A stretch of 17,099 nt of DNA, from NCBI GenBank assembly GCA_900545305.1, contig UQYD01000040.1, positions 1 to 17,099 of the forward strand. Reading direction: 5' to 3'. Made by a program: the position numbers and the translations under genes. This DNA is from an uncultured Eubacterium sp. GTDB taxonomy: Bacteria; Bacillota; Clostridia; Lachnospirales; CAG-274. The notes under the pieces were generated by a model. That model was not told where the DNA came from. It worked only from the letters and a program-made list of their open reading frames with translations, and ran no database searches. Shown in pieces: positions 1 through 7,218 of the stretch (positions are counted from its first letter, which is position 1; every line of letters starts with the position of its first letter).

Positions 1-917
1 GTAAAAACATTATCCTTGCATCTTACTGTAAGCTCTATGTTATTACCTCTGAATGAAACTCTTTCTACAACACCCTCAGCTGCAGAAGTCTTATATTTCT
101 GAACTTCATTTTTCTTTGTAATCTTTACAAATTCAGGTCTTAAAATAGCTGAATCAGCCTTTTCAATTTCATCAAATGTACTGAAACTTGTATAGTTTTC
201 AATTAAAGAAGTCTGTCCAAAGAATGATGCAGCAAAAGCTGTCTGTGGATTTTGATATATCTCAACAGGACTTCCCTTTTGTTCAACTCTACCCTTATTT
301 GTAATTATAATTTCATCGGCAACTTCTATTGCTTCGTCTTGGTCGTGAGTAACAAATATACTTGTAACTCCCAACTTTTCAATCATTTCCTTAAGCCAAC
401 TTCTAAGTTCCTGTCTAACTTTTGCATCAATAGCAGCAAAAGGTTCATCTAAAAGAAGTAACTGAGGATTTGGAGCTAAGGCTCTTGCAAAGGCAACTCT
501 CTGTCTTTGACCACCTGAAAGCTGACTAGGAAATCTGTTGTCAAGACCTTCAAGACCAATTAACTTAATAAGTTCCTTAACTCTTTCATCAATTTTCTTC
601 TTGCTTACCTTTTGAACTCTAAGACCAAAAGCTATGTTGTCATATACTGTCATATATCTGAATAAGGCATAATTCTGGAAAACGAAACCTATTCCTCTTT
701 TACTTGCCGGAATATCGTTTACAACTTTTCCATCTATTATTATGTCACCACTATCAGGATGTTCAAGACCGGCTATCATTCTAAGTATTGTAGTTTTACC
801 ACTACCACTTGGTCCTAACAAAGCAACAAGCTTGCCTTTTTCAATTCCAAAATTTACATTATTTGATGCTTTATAATCACCAAAAACTTTATTTATATTT
901 TTTAATTCTACATACAT
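1..917 (-). CDS. cysA: Sulfate/thiosulfate ABC transporter ATP-binding subunit (partial, C-terminus off window)
   Basis: Cytoplasmic ATPase that powers sulfate/thiosulfate import through the CysT-CysW channel. About 305 residues are visible and the frame is still open at base 1. Walker A GPSGSGKT is at about residues 35-42, the ABC signature LSGGQ at 133-137, Walker B LLLLDEP at 153-159 and the H-loop His at about 191. After the nucleotide-binding domain comes the start of the C-terminal regulatory extension, typical of the CysA/PotA/MalK group (EIYQNPQTAFAASFFGQ). The ATG directly follows the cysW stop codon, with AAGGA just upstream, so translation is probably coupled. The adjacent cysT, cysW and sbp genes make sulfate or thiosulfate the likely substrate; molybdate is less likely because the binding protein carries sulfate-family motifs. 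Confidence 0.95.
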   Translation of the reverse strand, partial: MYVELKNINKVFGDYKASNNVNFGIEKGKLVALLGPSGSGKTTILRMIAGLEHPDSGDIIIDGKVVNDIPASKRGIGFVFQNYALFRYMTVYDNIAFGLRVQKVSKKKIDERVKELIKLIGLEGLDNRFPSQLSGGQRQRVAFARALAPNPQLLLLDEPFAAIDAKVRQELRSWLKEMIEKLGVTSIFVTHDQDEAIEVADEIIITNKGRVEQKGSPVEIYQNPQTAFAASFFGQTSLIENYTSFSTFDEIEKADSAILRPEFVKITKKNEVQKYKTSAAEGVVERVSFRGNNIELTVRCKDNVF

Positions 918-1733
918 TTAACATTCCTTCTTTCCCTTGTATTCAATGACACTTCTTATTATCAATATTAAAACAGCCATCATTACAAGTATTGAGGCTA
1001 CTGCAAAAGCAGGTACATACTGAAATTCATTAAAAAGTATCTCTACATGGAGAGGGAGTGTATTTGTCTTTCCTCTCAAGTGACCAGAAAGTACAGAAAC
1101 AGCACCAAACTCTCCCATTGCTCTTGCAGCACAAAGTACAACACCATAAAGGAATGCCCATTTTATATGAGGAAATGTAACCTTTCTAAATATTGTAAAA
1201 CCACTTGCTCCCATAAGAGCTGCTGCTTCTTCCTCGTCTGTACCCTCTGCCTCAAGAACCGGTATAAGTTCTCTTGATATAAAAGGAAAGGTTACAAAAA
1301 CTGTAGCAAGTATAATACCAGGAACAGCAAACACAACCTTAACGCCCATATTCTGTAAAGCTGGATATAAAATACTTTGTCTACCAAATGTAAGTACAAA
1401 TATTAAACCGGCTATAATAGGAGATATTGTAACTGGTAAATCAATAAGTGTTGTAAGAAATTTCTTACCTTTAAAGTTAAACTTTGTAATCGCCCAAGAG
1501 GCAAATACACCAAACACAGTATTCACAACAACTGCAAAAGCTGTTGCCTCAAGAGTAAGAAGAACTGCACTTATAGTATATTTATCTGTTACAGCTTCTC
1601 TGTATTTTTCAATTCCATCTCTGAATGCCTCTGCAAAGACTATGTATAAAGGAAGAACAAGAAATAAAAAAACAAATATAAGACAAATTGCGATTAACGT
1701 ATATTTAACTAATTTTGATTCATTTTTCTTCAT
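918..1733 (-). CDS. cysW: Sulfate/thiosulfate ABC transporter permease CysW
   Basis: Inner-membrane permease of 271 residues, usual for CysW. One hydrophobic segment lies near residues 10-35, and further membrane segments follow at roughly 60-85, 97-118, 135-155, 195-210 and 240-260. The cytoplasmic EAA loop that docks onto CysA is visible (EEEAAALMGASGFTIFRKVT, about residues 167-186). The later ARAMGEFGAVSVLSGH stretch is typical of CysW. It starts one base after the cysT stop and has a good GGAGGA ribosome site inside the end of cysT. It pairs with CysT as the heterodimeric channel. No lesions are seen. Confidence 0.95.
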   Translation of the reverse strand: MKKNESKLVKYTLIAICLIFVFLFLVLPLYIVFAEAFRDGIEKYREAVTDKYTISAVLLTLEATAFAVVVNTVFGVFASWAITKFNFKGKKFLTTLIDLPVTISPIIAGLIFVLTFGRQSILYPALQNMGVKVVFAVPGIILATVFVTFPFISRELIPVLEAEGTDEEEAAALMGASGFTIFRKVTFPHIKWAFLYGVVLCAARAMGEFGAVSVLSGHLRGKTNTLPLHVEILFNEFQYVPAFAVASILVMMAVLILIIRSVIEYKGKKEC

Positions 1734-1734
1734 C

Positions 1735-2568
1735 TTATCTTCCTCCGTTTAATATTTTTGTGTTTCTTGCCTGTATAAAGTTTATAAGGAATAAAAGTGC
1801 AAATGCAAATACTAACATTACAAGTGCTATTGCTGTTGCACTGGCGTAATCATATTCCTGAAGTTTTGACATAATTATAAGTGGTGTAATTTCTGTTTTA
1901 AATGGCATATTACCTGCAATAAATACTACACTACCGTATTCGCCAATACATCTACCCATAGCAAGACCAAAACCGGTCAATACAGCTGGCTTTATTTCTG
2001 GAAAAATAATTTTTCTGAATATCTTAAATCTGCTTGCACCAAGTACACCGGCAGCCTCCTCATAGGAGTAATCCAATTTTTCTAAAACCGGCTGAACAGA
2101 ACGCACAACAAATGGAATACCTACGAAAATAAGTGCAACTGTTATACCTATTCTTGTGTAGGCAATTTTTATTCCATACTTAGCAAATACGCCACCTATA
2201 AGACCTTGGTCAGCTGTAAGTGAAGTAAGTGCAATACCGGCTACTGCTGTAGGTAATGCAAATGGAAGTTCTATCATACCGTCTAAAACTCTCTTAAATG
2301 GAAAATCATATCTTACAAGAACCCAAGCAAGAATAACACCCATAACAGCATTTATTGCTGATGCTATGAAAGCAGTTAAAAAACTTACTTTAAAACTAGC
2401 AAGAACTCTCGGCTTTGTAATTACGTCTATAATCTCACCTAAACTCAAATTAGCAGTAAATACTATTAATGACGCTAATGGTATTATAACTATGATACTT
2501 AACATTGTAAGAGTTACACCCATTGAAAGTTCAAAACCAGGTATTACTCTTTTATTCCTTTTACTCAT
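1735..2568 (-). CDS. cysT: Sulfate/thiosulfate ABC transporter permease CysT (CysU)
   Basis: Second channel subunit, 277 residues, with an N-terminal membrane anchor (about 15-40) and several further membrane segments. The EAA docking loop (EEAAGVLGASRFKIFRKIIF, about residues 171-190) is followed by MGRCIGEYGSVVFIAGN, which is characteristic of CysT/CysU. The gene lies 10 bases after sbp. Its start is supported by AGGTGATG just upstream of the ATG. The order sbp-cysT-cysW-cysA is the classic sulfate-transport operon order. Confidence 0.95.
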   Translation of the reverse strand: MSKRNKRVIPGFELSMGVTLTMLSIIVIIPLASLIVFTANLSLGEIIDVITKPRVLASFKVSFLTAFIASAINAVMGVILAWVLVRYDFPFKRVLDGMIELPFALPTAVAGIALTSLTADQGLIGGVFAKYGIKIAYTRIGITVALIFVGIPFVVRSVQPVLEKLDYSYEEAAGVLGASRFKIFRKIIFPEIKPAVLTGFGLAMGRCIGEYGSVVFIAGNMPFKTEITPLIIMSKLQEYDYASATAIALVMLVFAFALLFLINFIQARNTKILNGGR

Positions 2569-2578
2569 ACTACATCAC

Positions 2579-3604
2579 CTATTTTTTCTCATAAATTTCA
2601 TCAAACACTCCACCATCGGCAAAATGCTTTTCCTGTACGGCGTCCCAACCACCGAAATCCTTTATTGTAACTAAATTTACATTAAGATTAAACTTATCAC
2701 TATATTCCTTAAGAATATTTTCGTTTGATGGACGATAATAATTTTCAGCAGCTATTCTCTGTGCTTCATCAGAATAGAGATACTGTAAATATTCAGTAGC
2801 TACATCTCTTGTGCCTCGTCTATCTACTACATCGTCAACAACAGCTACAGAAGGCTGTGCAAGTATACTTATACTTGGTGTAACAATTTCATAATCGTCT
2901 GGGTGGTCCTTGATTGAAAGATACGCTTCATTTTCCCAAGCAAGGAGTACATCGCCCTGTCCGTTTTCTACAAATGTAGTTGTTGCACCTCTTGCACCTG
3001 AATCAAGTACAAGAACATTTTGGTAAAGTTTCTTAACAAAATCCTTTATCTGTGTTTCATCACTGTTGTATTTCTTATTGGCATAAGCCCATGCTGCAAG
3101 ATAATTCCATCTTGCACCACCTGAAGTTTTAGGATTAGGAGTTATAACCCCAACACCGTCTTTTACTAAATCGTCCCAATCTTTAATATTTTTAGGATTT
3201 CCTTTTCTTACAAGGAAAACGATTGTTGATGTATAAGGTGAACTGTCTTTATCAAATTTATTTATCCAACCTTCATTTATAAGTCCTGCCTTTTGAATAG
3301 AAGTTATGTCGTATTCAAGAGCTAAAGTAACTACATCTGCATCAAGACCATTTGCAACCTCAAGAGCTTGTTTACCAGAACCACCGTGAGACTGTGTAAC
3401 TTCAACATCTTGACCAGTTTTTTCTTTCCAATGTTTTGCAAAAAGTTCATTATATGATGTGTAAAGTTCTCTGGTTGGGTCATAGGAAACATTTGTAATT
3501 GTAACCTTTCCGTCATTTTCTGCCGAAGCACTTCCGCAACCTGTAAGAACTGTTGTTGTTAATAATACTGCTGATAATATAATTCCTAATAATTTTCTTT
3601 TCAT
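2579..3604 (-). CDS. sbp: Sulfate/thiosulfate-binding lipoprotein (periplasmic-binding-protein family)
   Basis: Extracellular substrate-binding lipoprotein that delivers sulfate or thiosulfate to CysT-CysW. From the chosen ATG there is a lysine-rich n-region, a hydrophobic core and a lipobox LTGC (Cys at residue 23), followed by a Ser/Ala-rich linker. The mature part carries the family signatures VSYDPTRELY, SHGGSGKQALEVANGLDADV and NPKTSGGARWNYLAAWAY. An ATG 33 bases upstream (3637) is also in frame. The start at 3604 is preferred because GAGGTG lies 6 bases upstream and the lipoprotein signal then has normal length; the upstream ATG has only a poorly spaced AGGTA. It is the first large gene after the leader ORF at 3657-3731. 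Confidence 0.93.
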   Translation of the reverse strand: MKRKLLGIILSAVLLTTTVLTGCGSASAENDGKVTITNVSYDPTRELYTSYNELFAKHWKEKTGQDVEVTQSHGGSGKQALEVANGLDADVVTLALEYDITSIQKAGLINEGWINKFDKDSSPYTSTIVFLVRKGNPKNIKDWDDLVKDGVGVITPNPKTSGGARWNYLAAWAYANKKYNSDETQIKDFVKKLYQNVLVLDSGARGATTTFVENGQGDVLLAWENEAYLSIKDHPDDYEIVTPSISILAQPSVAVVDDVVDRRGTRDVATEYLQYLYSDEAQRIAAENYYRPSNENILKEYSDKFNLNVNLVTIKDFGGWDAVQEKHFADGGVFDEIYEKK

Positions 3605-3656
3605 TTTTTGCACCTCGTTATTGCTGTATTTTTTCATTACCTGTACTGTTAATTAA

Positions 3657-3731
3657 TTACATCATACAGAGGCAGTCTATTAATCCTCCAGCAACAACAT
3701 AATACATTTTTCCGTTTTTAAATTTTTGCAT
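3657..3731 (-). CDS. 24-aa Cys-containing leader peptide ORF upstream of the sulfate operon
   Basis: A 24-codon ORF with an excellent ribosome site (AAAAAAGGAGGCAGTAAAATG). It sits between the operon promoter and sbp, 52 bases before the sbp start. The peptide is basic at the N-terminus (MQKFKNGK), then YYVV, and ends AGGLIDCLCMM, so two Cys codons (UGC, UGU) lie at codons 20 and 22. The bases over codons 19-21 (ACTGCCTC, 3669-3676) are the exact complement of the leader's own Shine-Dalgarno region (GAGGCAGT, 3735-3742). The same UGCCUC could also pair with the sbp site GAGGUG using two G-U pairs. This resembles a translational attenuator responding to cysteine supply, which is inference. I do not recognise the peptide family. 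Confidence 0.6.
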   Translation of the reverse strand: MQKFKNGKMYYVVAGGLIDCLCMM

Positions 3732-3763
3732 TTTACTGCCTCCTTTTTTATCAATTCTTACTT

Positions 3764-3784
3764 TTCCTATTTATCTTATAGGAA
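3764..3784. promoter_or_regulatory. Candidate operator dyad TTCCTAT-N7-ATAGGAA
   Basis: A perfect 7-bp inverted repeat with a 7-bp spacer, overlapping the predicted transcription start of the sulfate operon. This position suits a repressor. The ATAGGAAT half-site resembles, from memory, boxes of the Rrf2-family cysteine regulator CymR. The regulator assignment is inference. Confidence 0.5.
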
Positions 3785-3794
3785 TAATGTATAT

Positions 3795-3823
3795 AAGATA
3801 CTCTATAATTCTCCATTTGTCAA
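3795..3823 (-). promoter_or_regulatory. Sigma-A-type promoter of the sulfate operon
   Basis: The minus strand reads TTGACA (3818-3823), a 17-bp spacer, then TATCTT (3795-3800). The expected transcript start is near 3788, giving about 57 nt before the leader ORF. The dyad at 3764-3784 lies at or just after the expected start. Confidence 0.7.
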
Positions 3824-3931
3824 TAGTTTTTTGATAATTTTTTCCAAGAAAATTATTTTTTCGGTATCAAATATTGTCTTAAATATGTATGAAACCCTGT
3901 AATTTACTATGTTTTCAAGTAAATCACTCAA

Positions 3932-4033
3932 TTCATATATTATTTATAGGAATAGTATATATTTTTTATTTAATTAAGTCAATAATGTCACCTGTGAAAA
4001 TTTTCTAAAATTTTTCATATATGAATATAGGAA
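3932..4033. repeat. Two further dyads of the same type (3932-3952 and 4014-4033)
   Basis: TTCATAT-N7-ATAGGAA at 3932-3952 and TTCATAT-N6-ATAGGAA at 4014-4033 each match the promoter-proximal dyad with one changed base in the left arm. Three copies within 270 bp upstream of one operon suggest binding sites for one regulator rather than chance AT-rich sequence. Confidence 0.4.
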
Positions 4034-4070
4034 TTATTTTGGTCACCGGATTTATATTTCCGATTCAATA

Positions 4071-4112
4071 TAAAAATAGCCTTTTGCAAAATACTCTTTC
4101 ACAAAAGGCTAT
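4071..4112 (-). terminator. Intrinsic terminator after the aldo/keto reductase gene
   Basis: An 11-bp perfect stem (arms 4076-4086 and 4102-4112) with a 15-nt loop. On the minus strand it is followed by TTTTTATATTG, 16 bases after the stop codon. It lacks a T-run in the other direction, so it serves the minus strand. Confidence 0.8.
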
Positions 4113-4127
4113 CATTAAAAAATATTA

Positions 4128-4997
4128 TTATGCTAAAGGCTTGCCACTAAATACAGGGAATACATTAAACTCTCCATAGTTATCAATGTGTTCCATTTCT
4201 TTTAAAGCCTTCATATCTTCATCAGATATTTCAAAATCTACATTTGCATTATCCTTCATATGGACTGGATTTCCTGTCTTTGGTAATGCCACTGTACCTA
4301 ACTGAATTACATAGCGAATACAAAGCTGTGCTGTAGAAACGCCATACTTTTTAGCCATAGCAGTAATGGCATCATTTTTAAGCGCTTCCCCATGTGCGAT
4401 TGGAGAATAGGCTTCACCGAATATACCATTCTTGTTACAAAAGTCTACTAATTCTGTATTTGTATTGCTTATATGTAAGAGAATTTGGTTTACCATTGGC
4501 TTAATCTTACAATCTGCAAGAATATTCTCTAAATCGTCCTGTAAGAAGTTAGATACACCTATTGCCTTTATCTTGCCAGCAGTATAAGCATCTTCTAAAG
4601 CACGCCAAACTTCCTTATTTTCTTCAAAATATCTCTTTTCAATTCTAAATTCTGCCCAAGGCTGTGGACTATGAATAATCATCATATCAATATAATCTAA
4701 GCCCATTTTAGAAAGAGTTTCATCAATAGATGCTGCTGCACTTTCATAGCTTTTTGCCTCTGCTGCTACCTTACTTGTAACAAAAATTTCGTTTCTAGGC
4801 AATCCACAATTACGAACACCCTCACCTACACCACATTCATTACCGTAAGCCTGTGCTGTATCAATTAATCTATAGCCTAACTTAACAGCCTCTTTTACAG
4901 CATCTCCTGCTTTGTCATCATCAATAAACCAAGTACCAAGACCTAATTTAGGTATCTTTACTCCATTTGATAAAGTATAAGTTTCGTTTAACATCAT
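4128..4997 (-). CDS. Aldo/keto reductase (NADPH-dependent, AKR superfamily)
   Basis: Soluble (alpha/beta)8-barrel oxidoreductase that reduces aldehydes or ketones with NAD(P)H; the physiological substrate cannot be told. The AKR catalytic tetrad is complete from the chosen start: Asp46 (in DTAQAYGNE), Tyr51, Lys76 (in SKV) and His109 (in IIHSP). GVSNF and the C-terminal cofactor-loop region (ALPKTGNP, then N-rich) are also present. Length 289 residues is normal. The ATG at 4997 is preferred over an in-frame ATG at 5012: GGAGG sits 9 bases before 4997, while 5012 overlaps that site and has none of its own. It is a single-gene unit with a MerR-type promoter upstream and an intrinsic terminator downstream, suggesting induction by a small-molecule or carbonyl stress. 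Confidence 0.92.
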   Translation of the reverse strand: MMLNETYTLSNGVKIPKLGLGTWFIDDDKAGDAVKEAVKLGYRLIDTAQAYGNECGVGEGVRNCGLPRNEIFVTSKVAAEAKSYESAAASIDETLSKMGLDYIDMMIIHSPQPWAEFRIEKRYFEENKEVWRALEDAYTAGKIKAIGVSNFLQDDLENILADCKIKPMVNQILLHISNTNTELVDFCNKNGIFGEAYSPIAHGEALKNDAITAMAKKYGVSTAQLCIRYVIQLGTVALPKTGNPVHMKDNANVDFEISDEDMKALKEMEHIDNYGEFNVFPVFSGKPLA

Positions 4998-5053
4998 CTT
5001 ATTTTCCTCCATTCAAAAATCATTCACTATAGTCATTCTTTAGCTGTAAGTTA

Positions 5054-5084
5054 ATGATACAACTTAGACTTAACTTCAAGTCAA
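5054..5084 (-). promoter_or_regulatory. MerR-type promoter of the aldo/keto reductase gene
   Basis: -35 TTGACT (5079-5084) and -10 TATCAT (5054-5059) are separated by 19 bp rather than 17. Within the spacer region is a dyad, GACTT-N6-AAGTC. Over-long spacers with a central dyad are the hallmark of MerR-family activated promoters. No merR gene lies in this window. Confidence 0.5.
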
Positions 5085-5103
5085 TACCTTTTTTCAATTT
5101 TTT

Positions 5104-5143
5104 ATAAAAAAATAGTATAGTAATATAAAAATCACTATACTAT
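5104..5143 (-). terminator. Intrinsic terminator after tcdA
   Basis: A 10-bp perfect stem (5112-5121 and 5134-5143) with a 12-nt AT-rich loop. On the minus strand a run of T follows (5104-5111). It lies 14 bases after the tcdA stop. Confidence 0.8.
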
Positions 5144-5157
5144 CTCAAAATAAATAT

Positions 5158-5913
5158 TTATTTTTCAGCTAAATCCTTTATAATTTCTCCTGCAATAAGA
5201 AGACCTGCTATAGATGGTACAAAAGCTGTACTACCCGGAATGTCACGTCTTTCTGTACATTTGTGCTGTGCCCCAGGAGGACAAATACAATGAGTACGGC
5301 AACTTATAGACATATCCTCTAAAGGTCTTGTAGGCTTTTCTTCAGAGTAAACAACTTTTAACTTCTTTACTCCTCTTTTCTTGAGTTCCCTTCTCATAAC
5401 CTTAGCTAAAGGACACATACTTGTCTTGTAAATATCTGATACCTTAAACTGACTACCATCAAGTTTATTTCCTGCTCCCATACAGCTTATTACCGGCACA
5501 CCTTTTTCCTGTGCCTTCATTATAATTTCAATTTTAGCAGTTACTGTATCAACAGCATCTACAACATAATCATAATCTTCAAAATGGAATTCATCAGCAT
5601 TTTCCGGAAGAAAGAAACACTTGTGAACCTCTACCTGACAGTCCGGATTTATTTCAAGTATTCTCTCTTTCATTACATCAGCCTTATACTTGCCAACAGT
5701 TTTTCTTGTAGCTATTATCTGTCTGTTAAGATTTGTAAGACAAACCTTATCATCATCTATAAGGTCAAAAGCACCAATACCACTTCTTACAAGACCTTCA
5801 CATACATAGCCACCTACACCACCAATACCAAAAACGGCTACTCTGGCATTTCTAAATTTGTCTATTGCCTCTTTGCCAACCAATAACTGTGTTCTTGAAA
5901 ATTGATTTAACAT
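5158..5913 (-). CDS. tcdA: tRNA threonylcarbamoyladenosine dehydratase (TcdA/CsdL, ThiF-E1 family)
   Basis: ATP-dependent cyclisation of t6A37 to ct6A in ANN-decoding tRNAs. This is an E1-like Rossmann enzyme: GIGGVGG nucleotide loop (about residues 29-35), NLNRQII with the conserved Arg (about 61-67), and DAVDTV (119-124). The C-terminal FVPSIAGLLIAGEIIKDLA is typical of TcdA rather than ThiF or MoeB. Length 251 matches the family. A Cys-rich segment (SCRTHCICPPGAQHKC, about 204-219) lies just before the last strand; I believe it is common in clostridial members but not in Escherichia coli. The start is supported by GAGGTAGT upstream. It has its own promoter and terminator, so it is monocistronic. 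Confidence 0.9.
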   Translation of the reverse strand: MLNQFSRTQLLVGKEAIDKFRNARVAVFGIGGVGGYVCEGLVRSGIGAFDLIDDDKVCLTNLNRQIIATRKTVGKYKADVMKERILEINPDCQVEVHKCFFLPENADEFHFEDYDYVVDAVDTVTAKIEIIMKAQEKGVPVISCMGAGNKLDGSQFKVSDIYKTSMCPLAKVMRRELKKRGVKKLKVVYSEEKPTRPLEDMSISCRTHCICPPGAQHKCTERRDIPGSTAFVPSIAGLLIAGEIIKDLAEK

Positions 5914-5978
5914 TATACTACCTCACAAACAATCATACAATTTTGCATTACCCTAGTAAGTCTATGGGTTTTATAATG

Positions 5979-6007
5979 ATTATATATGTTTTTTGCACTA
6001 AAGTCAA
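5979..6007 (-). promoter_or_regulatory. Consensus promoter of tcdA
   Basis: The minus strand reads TTGACT (6002-6007), 17 bp, then TATAAT (5979-5984), about 65 bases before the tcdA ATG. Confidence 0.75.
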
Positions 6008-6099
6008 TGAAATGTTAAATCAGCACATATTACTACACTTCATTTTCATATAAATTCTATTGCCACAATTCAAAATAAGTAGGCTTATACAAATTTTAT

Positions 6100-7074
6100 T
6101 TAATTTTGAAAATTAATCTGCTGACTAGTAATAGGAGTATATCTTGTCAATTCACTGCTTTCTAAATCAGTCTTGTTCATATCTACAGCATTAATTTGGT
6201 GATTTTCATAAGTAGTGTAATAGTAAATACCTTTACTTGCGTTACAACAAGATGTATAAAGTGTAATTTCATATTTACCATCTGCTACTTCACAACAGCC
6301 TCTTTGCTGGTCTACTGCCCCAAGAATATGGAAGAACTGACTTACACTTTCCATTTCTGTATCTCCAGAAATAGAGTTTAACTTTGTAAAAGCCACCTTG
6401 GCAAAACGGGAAGCAGAAGATAAATCCCCTGGCAAACCAATAGCACCCATACCCCTGCTGTATGTCTGTAAATTAATGCCTTTTGCAAATATATTTTCTG
6501 GCTGTTTAGGAGAAAGTCCAATATAGTTGTTTAATAAAAACATTTGCTGATTAAAAGGTGGGTTATTTGTCAACACACCAACCTCGTTATCATATATGTG
6601 AAGTCCGTCACTCATAGCCTCTACGGTAATTGCTCCATTTTCATCAGCAATTATCCAATGAAGCTCTGCACAAGGAAATTTTTCACTAAATCTTGTATTT
6701 GTAATATTTATATTTGAAAGTTTTTCTTTAACTTCATATATATTGGCACATTGACTAAGAATGTATGGAATAAATTCAAACTGTGCCACATTTTCTTTTT
6801 CCTCTACAACATCAGAATACACAGCATTACCTACAAAGTTAAGTCCTGCCATACCAAGACCCTTTTCGTTTATTGCATCATAGTATAATGGATAATTTTC
6901 TGCAACGTGTGCCATTCCAATAATGGCATAGTGATTTTCCACCTTACCTGTATGACGGAAATTAAACTCATACTTACGAGGTGTTATTGTAATTTCATCA
7001 CCATAAGAAAATTCATAATCCAAAGTTCTACCAAAATAAAAATCTTTTGTTTTATAAGTTACTGCTGTACACAT
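6100..7074 (-). CDS. Choloylglycine hydrolase family protein, probable bile salt hydrolase
   Basis: Ntn-hydrolase that removes glycine or taurine from conjugated bile acids, normally intracellular. After loss of Met1 the nucleophile would be Cys2 (MCTAV). The other family active-site residues are present: Arg16, Asp19, Asn79 (GMAGLNF), Asn171 (LTNNPPF) and Arg223 (SSASRF). The length, 324 residues, is the typical BSH length. An upstream in-frame ATG at 7143 would bury the nucleophile and lies upstream of the predicted promoter; AGGAGGG before the ATG at 7074 fixes the start. The loop YSRGMGAIGLPGD favours BSH over penicillin V acylase, but the substrate needs assay. It is a single gene with its own promoter. 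Confidence 0.88.
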   Translation of the reverse strand: MCTAVTYKTKDFYFGRTLDYEFSYGDEITITPRKYEFNFRHTGKVENHYAIIGMAHVAENYPLYYDAINEKGLGMAGLNFVGNAVYSDVVEEKENVAQFEFIPYILSQCANIYEVKEKLSNINITNTRFSEKFPCAELHWIIADENGAITVEAMSDGLHIYDNEVGVLTNNPPFNQQMFLLNNYIGLSPKQPENIFAKGINLQTYSRGMGAIGLPGDLSSASRFAKVAFTKLNSISGDTEMESVSQFFHILGAVDQQRGCCEVADGKYEITLYTSCCNASKGIYYYTTYENHQINAVDMNKTDLESSELTRYTPITSQQINFQN

Positions 7075-7105
7075 TACAATAATCCCTCCTAGTTTTATTA
7101 GACTT

Positions 7106-7134
7106 ATATTATCATATTTATTTTTATATTTCAA
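7106..7134 (-). promoter_or_regulatory. Promoter of the bile salt hydrolase gene
   Basis: TTGAAA (7129-7134), 17 bp, TAATAT (7106-7111). The transcript would start near 7099, which excludes the upstream ATG at 7143 as the start of the protein. Confidence 0.65.
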
Positions 7135-7140
7135 TAAATA

Positions 7141-7185
7141 CAAATATAGCCTATTGTCTTCCTATAAAACAATAGGCTATATTTG
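7141..7185 (-). terminator. Long hairpin after hcp, probable terminator
   Basis: A 17-bp perfect stem (7141-7157 and 7169-7185) with an 11-nt loop, 33 bases after the hcp stop. The following minus-strand tail is T-rich but not a pure T-run, so termination may be incomplete. Confidence 0.6.
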
Positions 7186-7218
7186 TAAATTGGAAAAATA
7201 AATTTCACATCTTGAAAT

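Larger units (their letters stand above)
3732..4127. other. Intergenic regulatory region between the aldo/keto reductase and sulfate operons
   Basis: It holds no other gene that I can see. From right to left it contains the aldo/keto reductase terminator (4071-4112), two upstream dyads, a very AT-rich stretch, the sulfate-operon promoter, the start-site dyad and the leader ribosome site. Confidence 0.7.

Noticed and set aside
1047..1277. Plus-strand ORFs antisense to cysW, cysT, tcdA, hcp, the transposase and the 828-aa gene
   Set aside because: They are shadows of real genes, with no ribosome sites and low-complexity Cys/Ser/Ile-rich translations.
7075..7143. N-terminal extension of the bile salt hydrolase
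   Set aside because: It would bury the catalytic Cys2, overlaps the predicted promoter and has no ribosome site.
7141..7185. 17-bp inverted repeat as a possible mobile-element end or CRISPR-type repeat
   Set aside because: It is a single hairpin just after the hcp stop, with no second copy seen; a terminator explains it.
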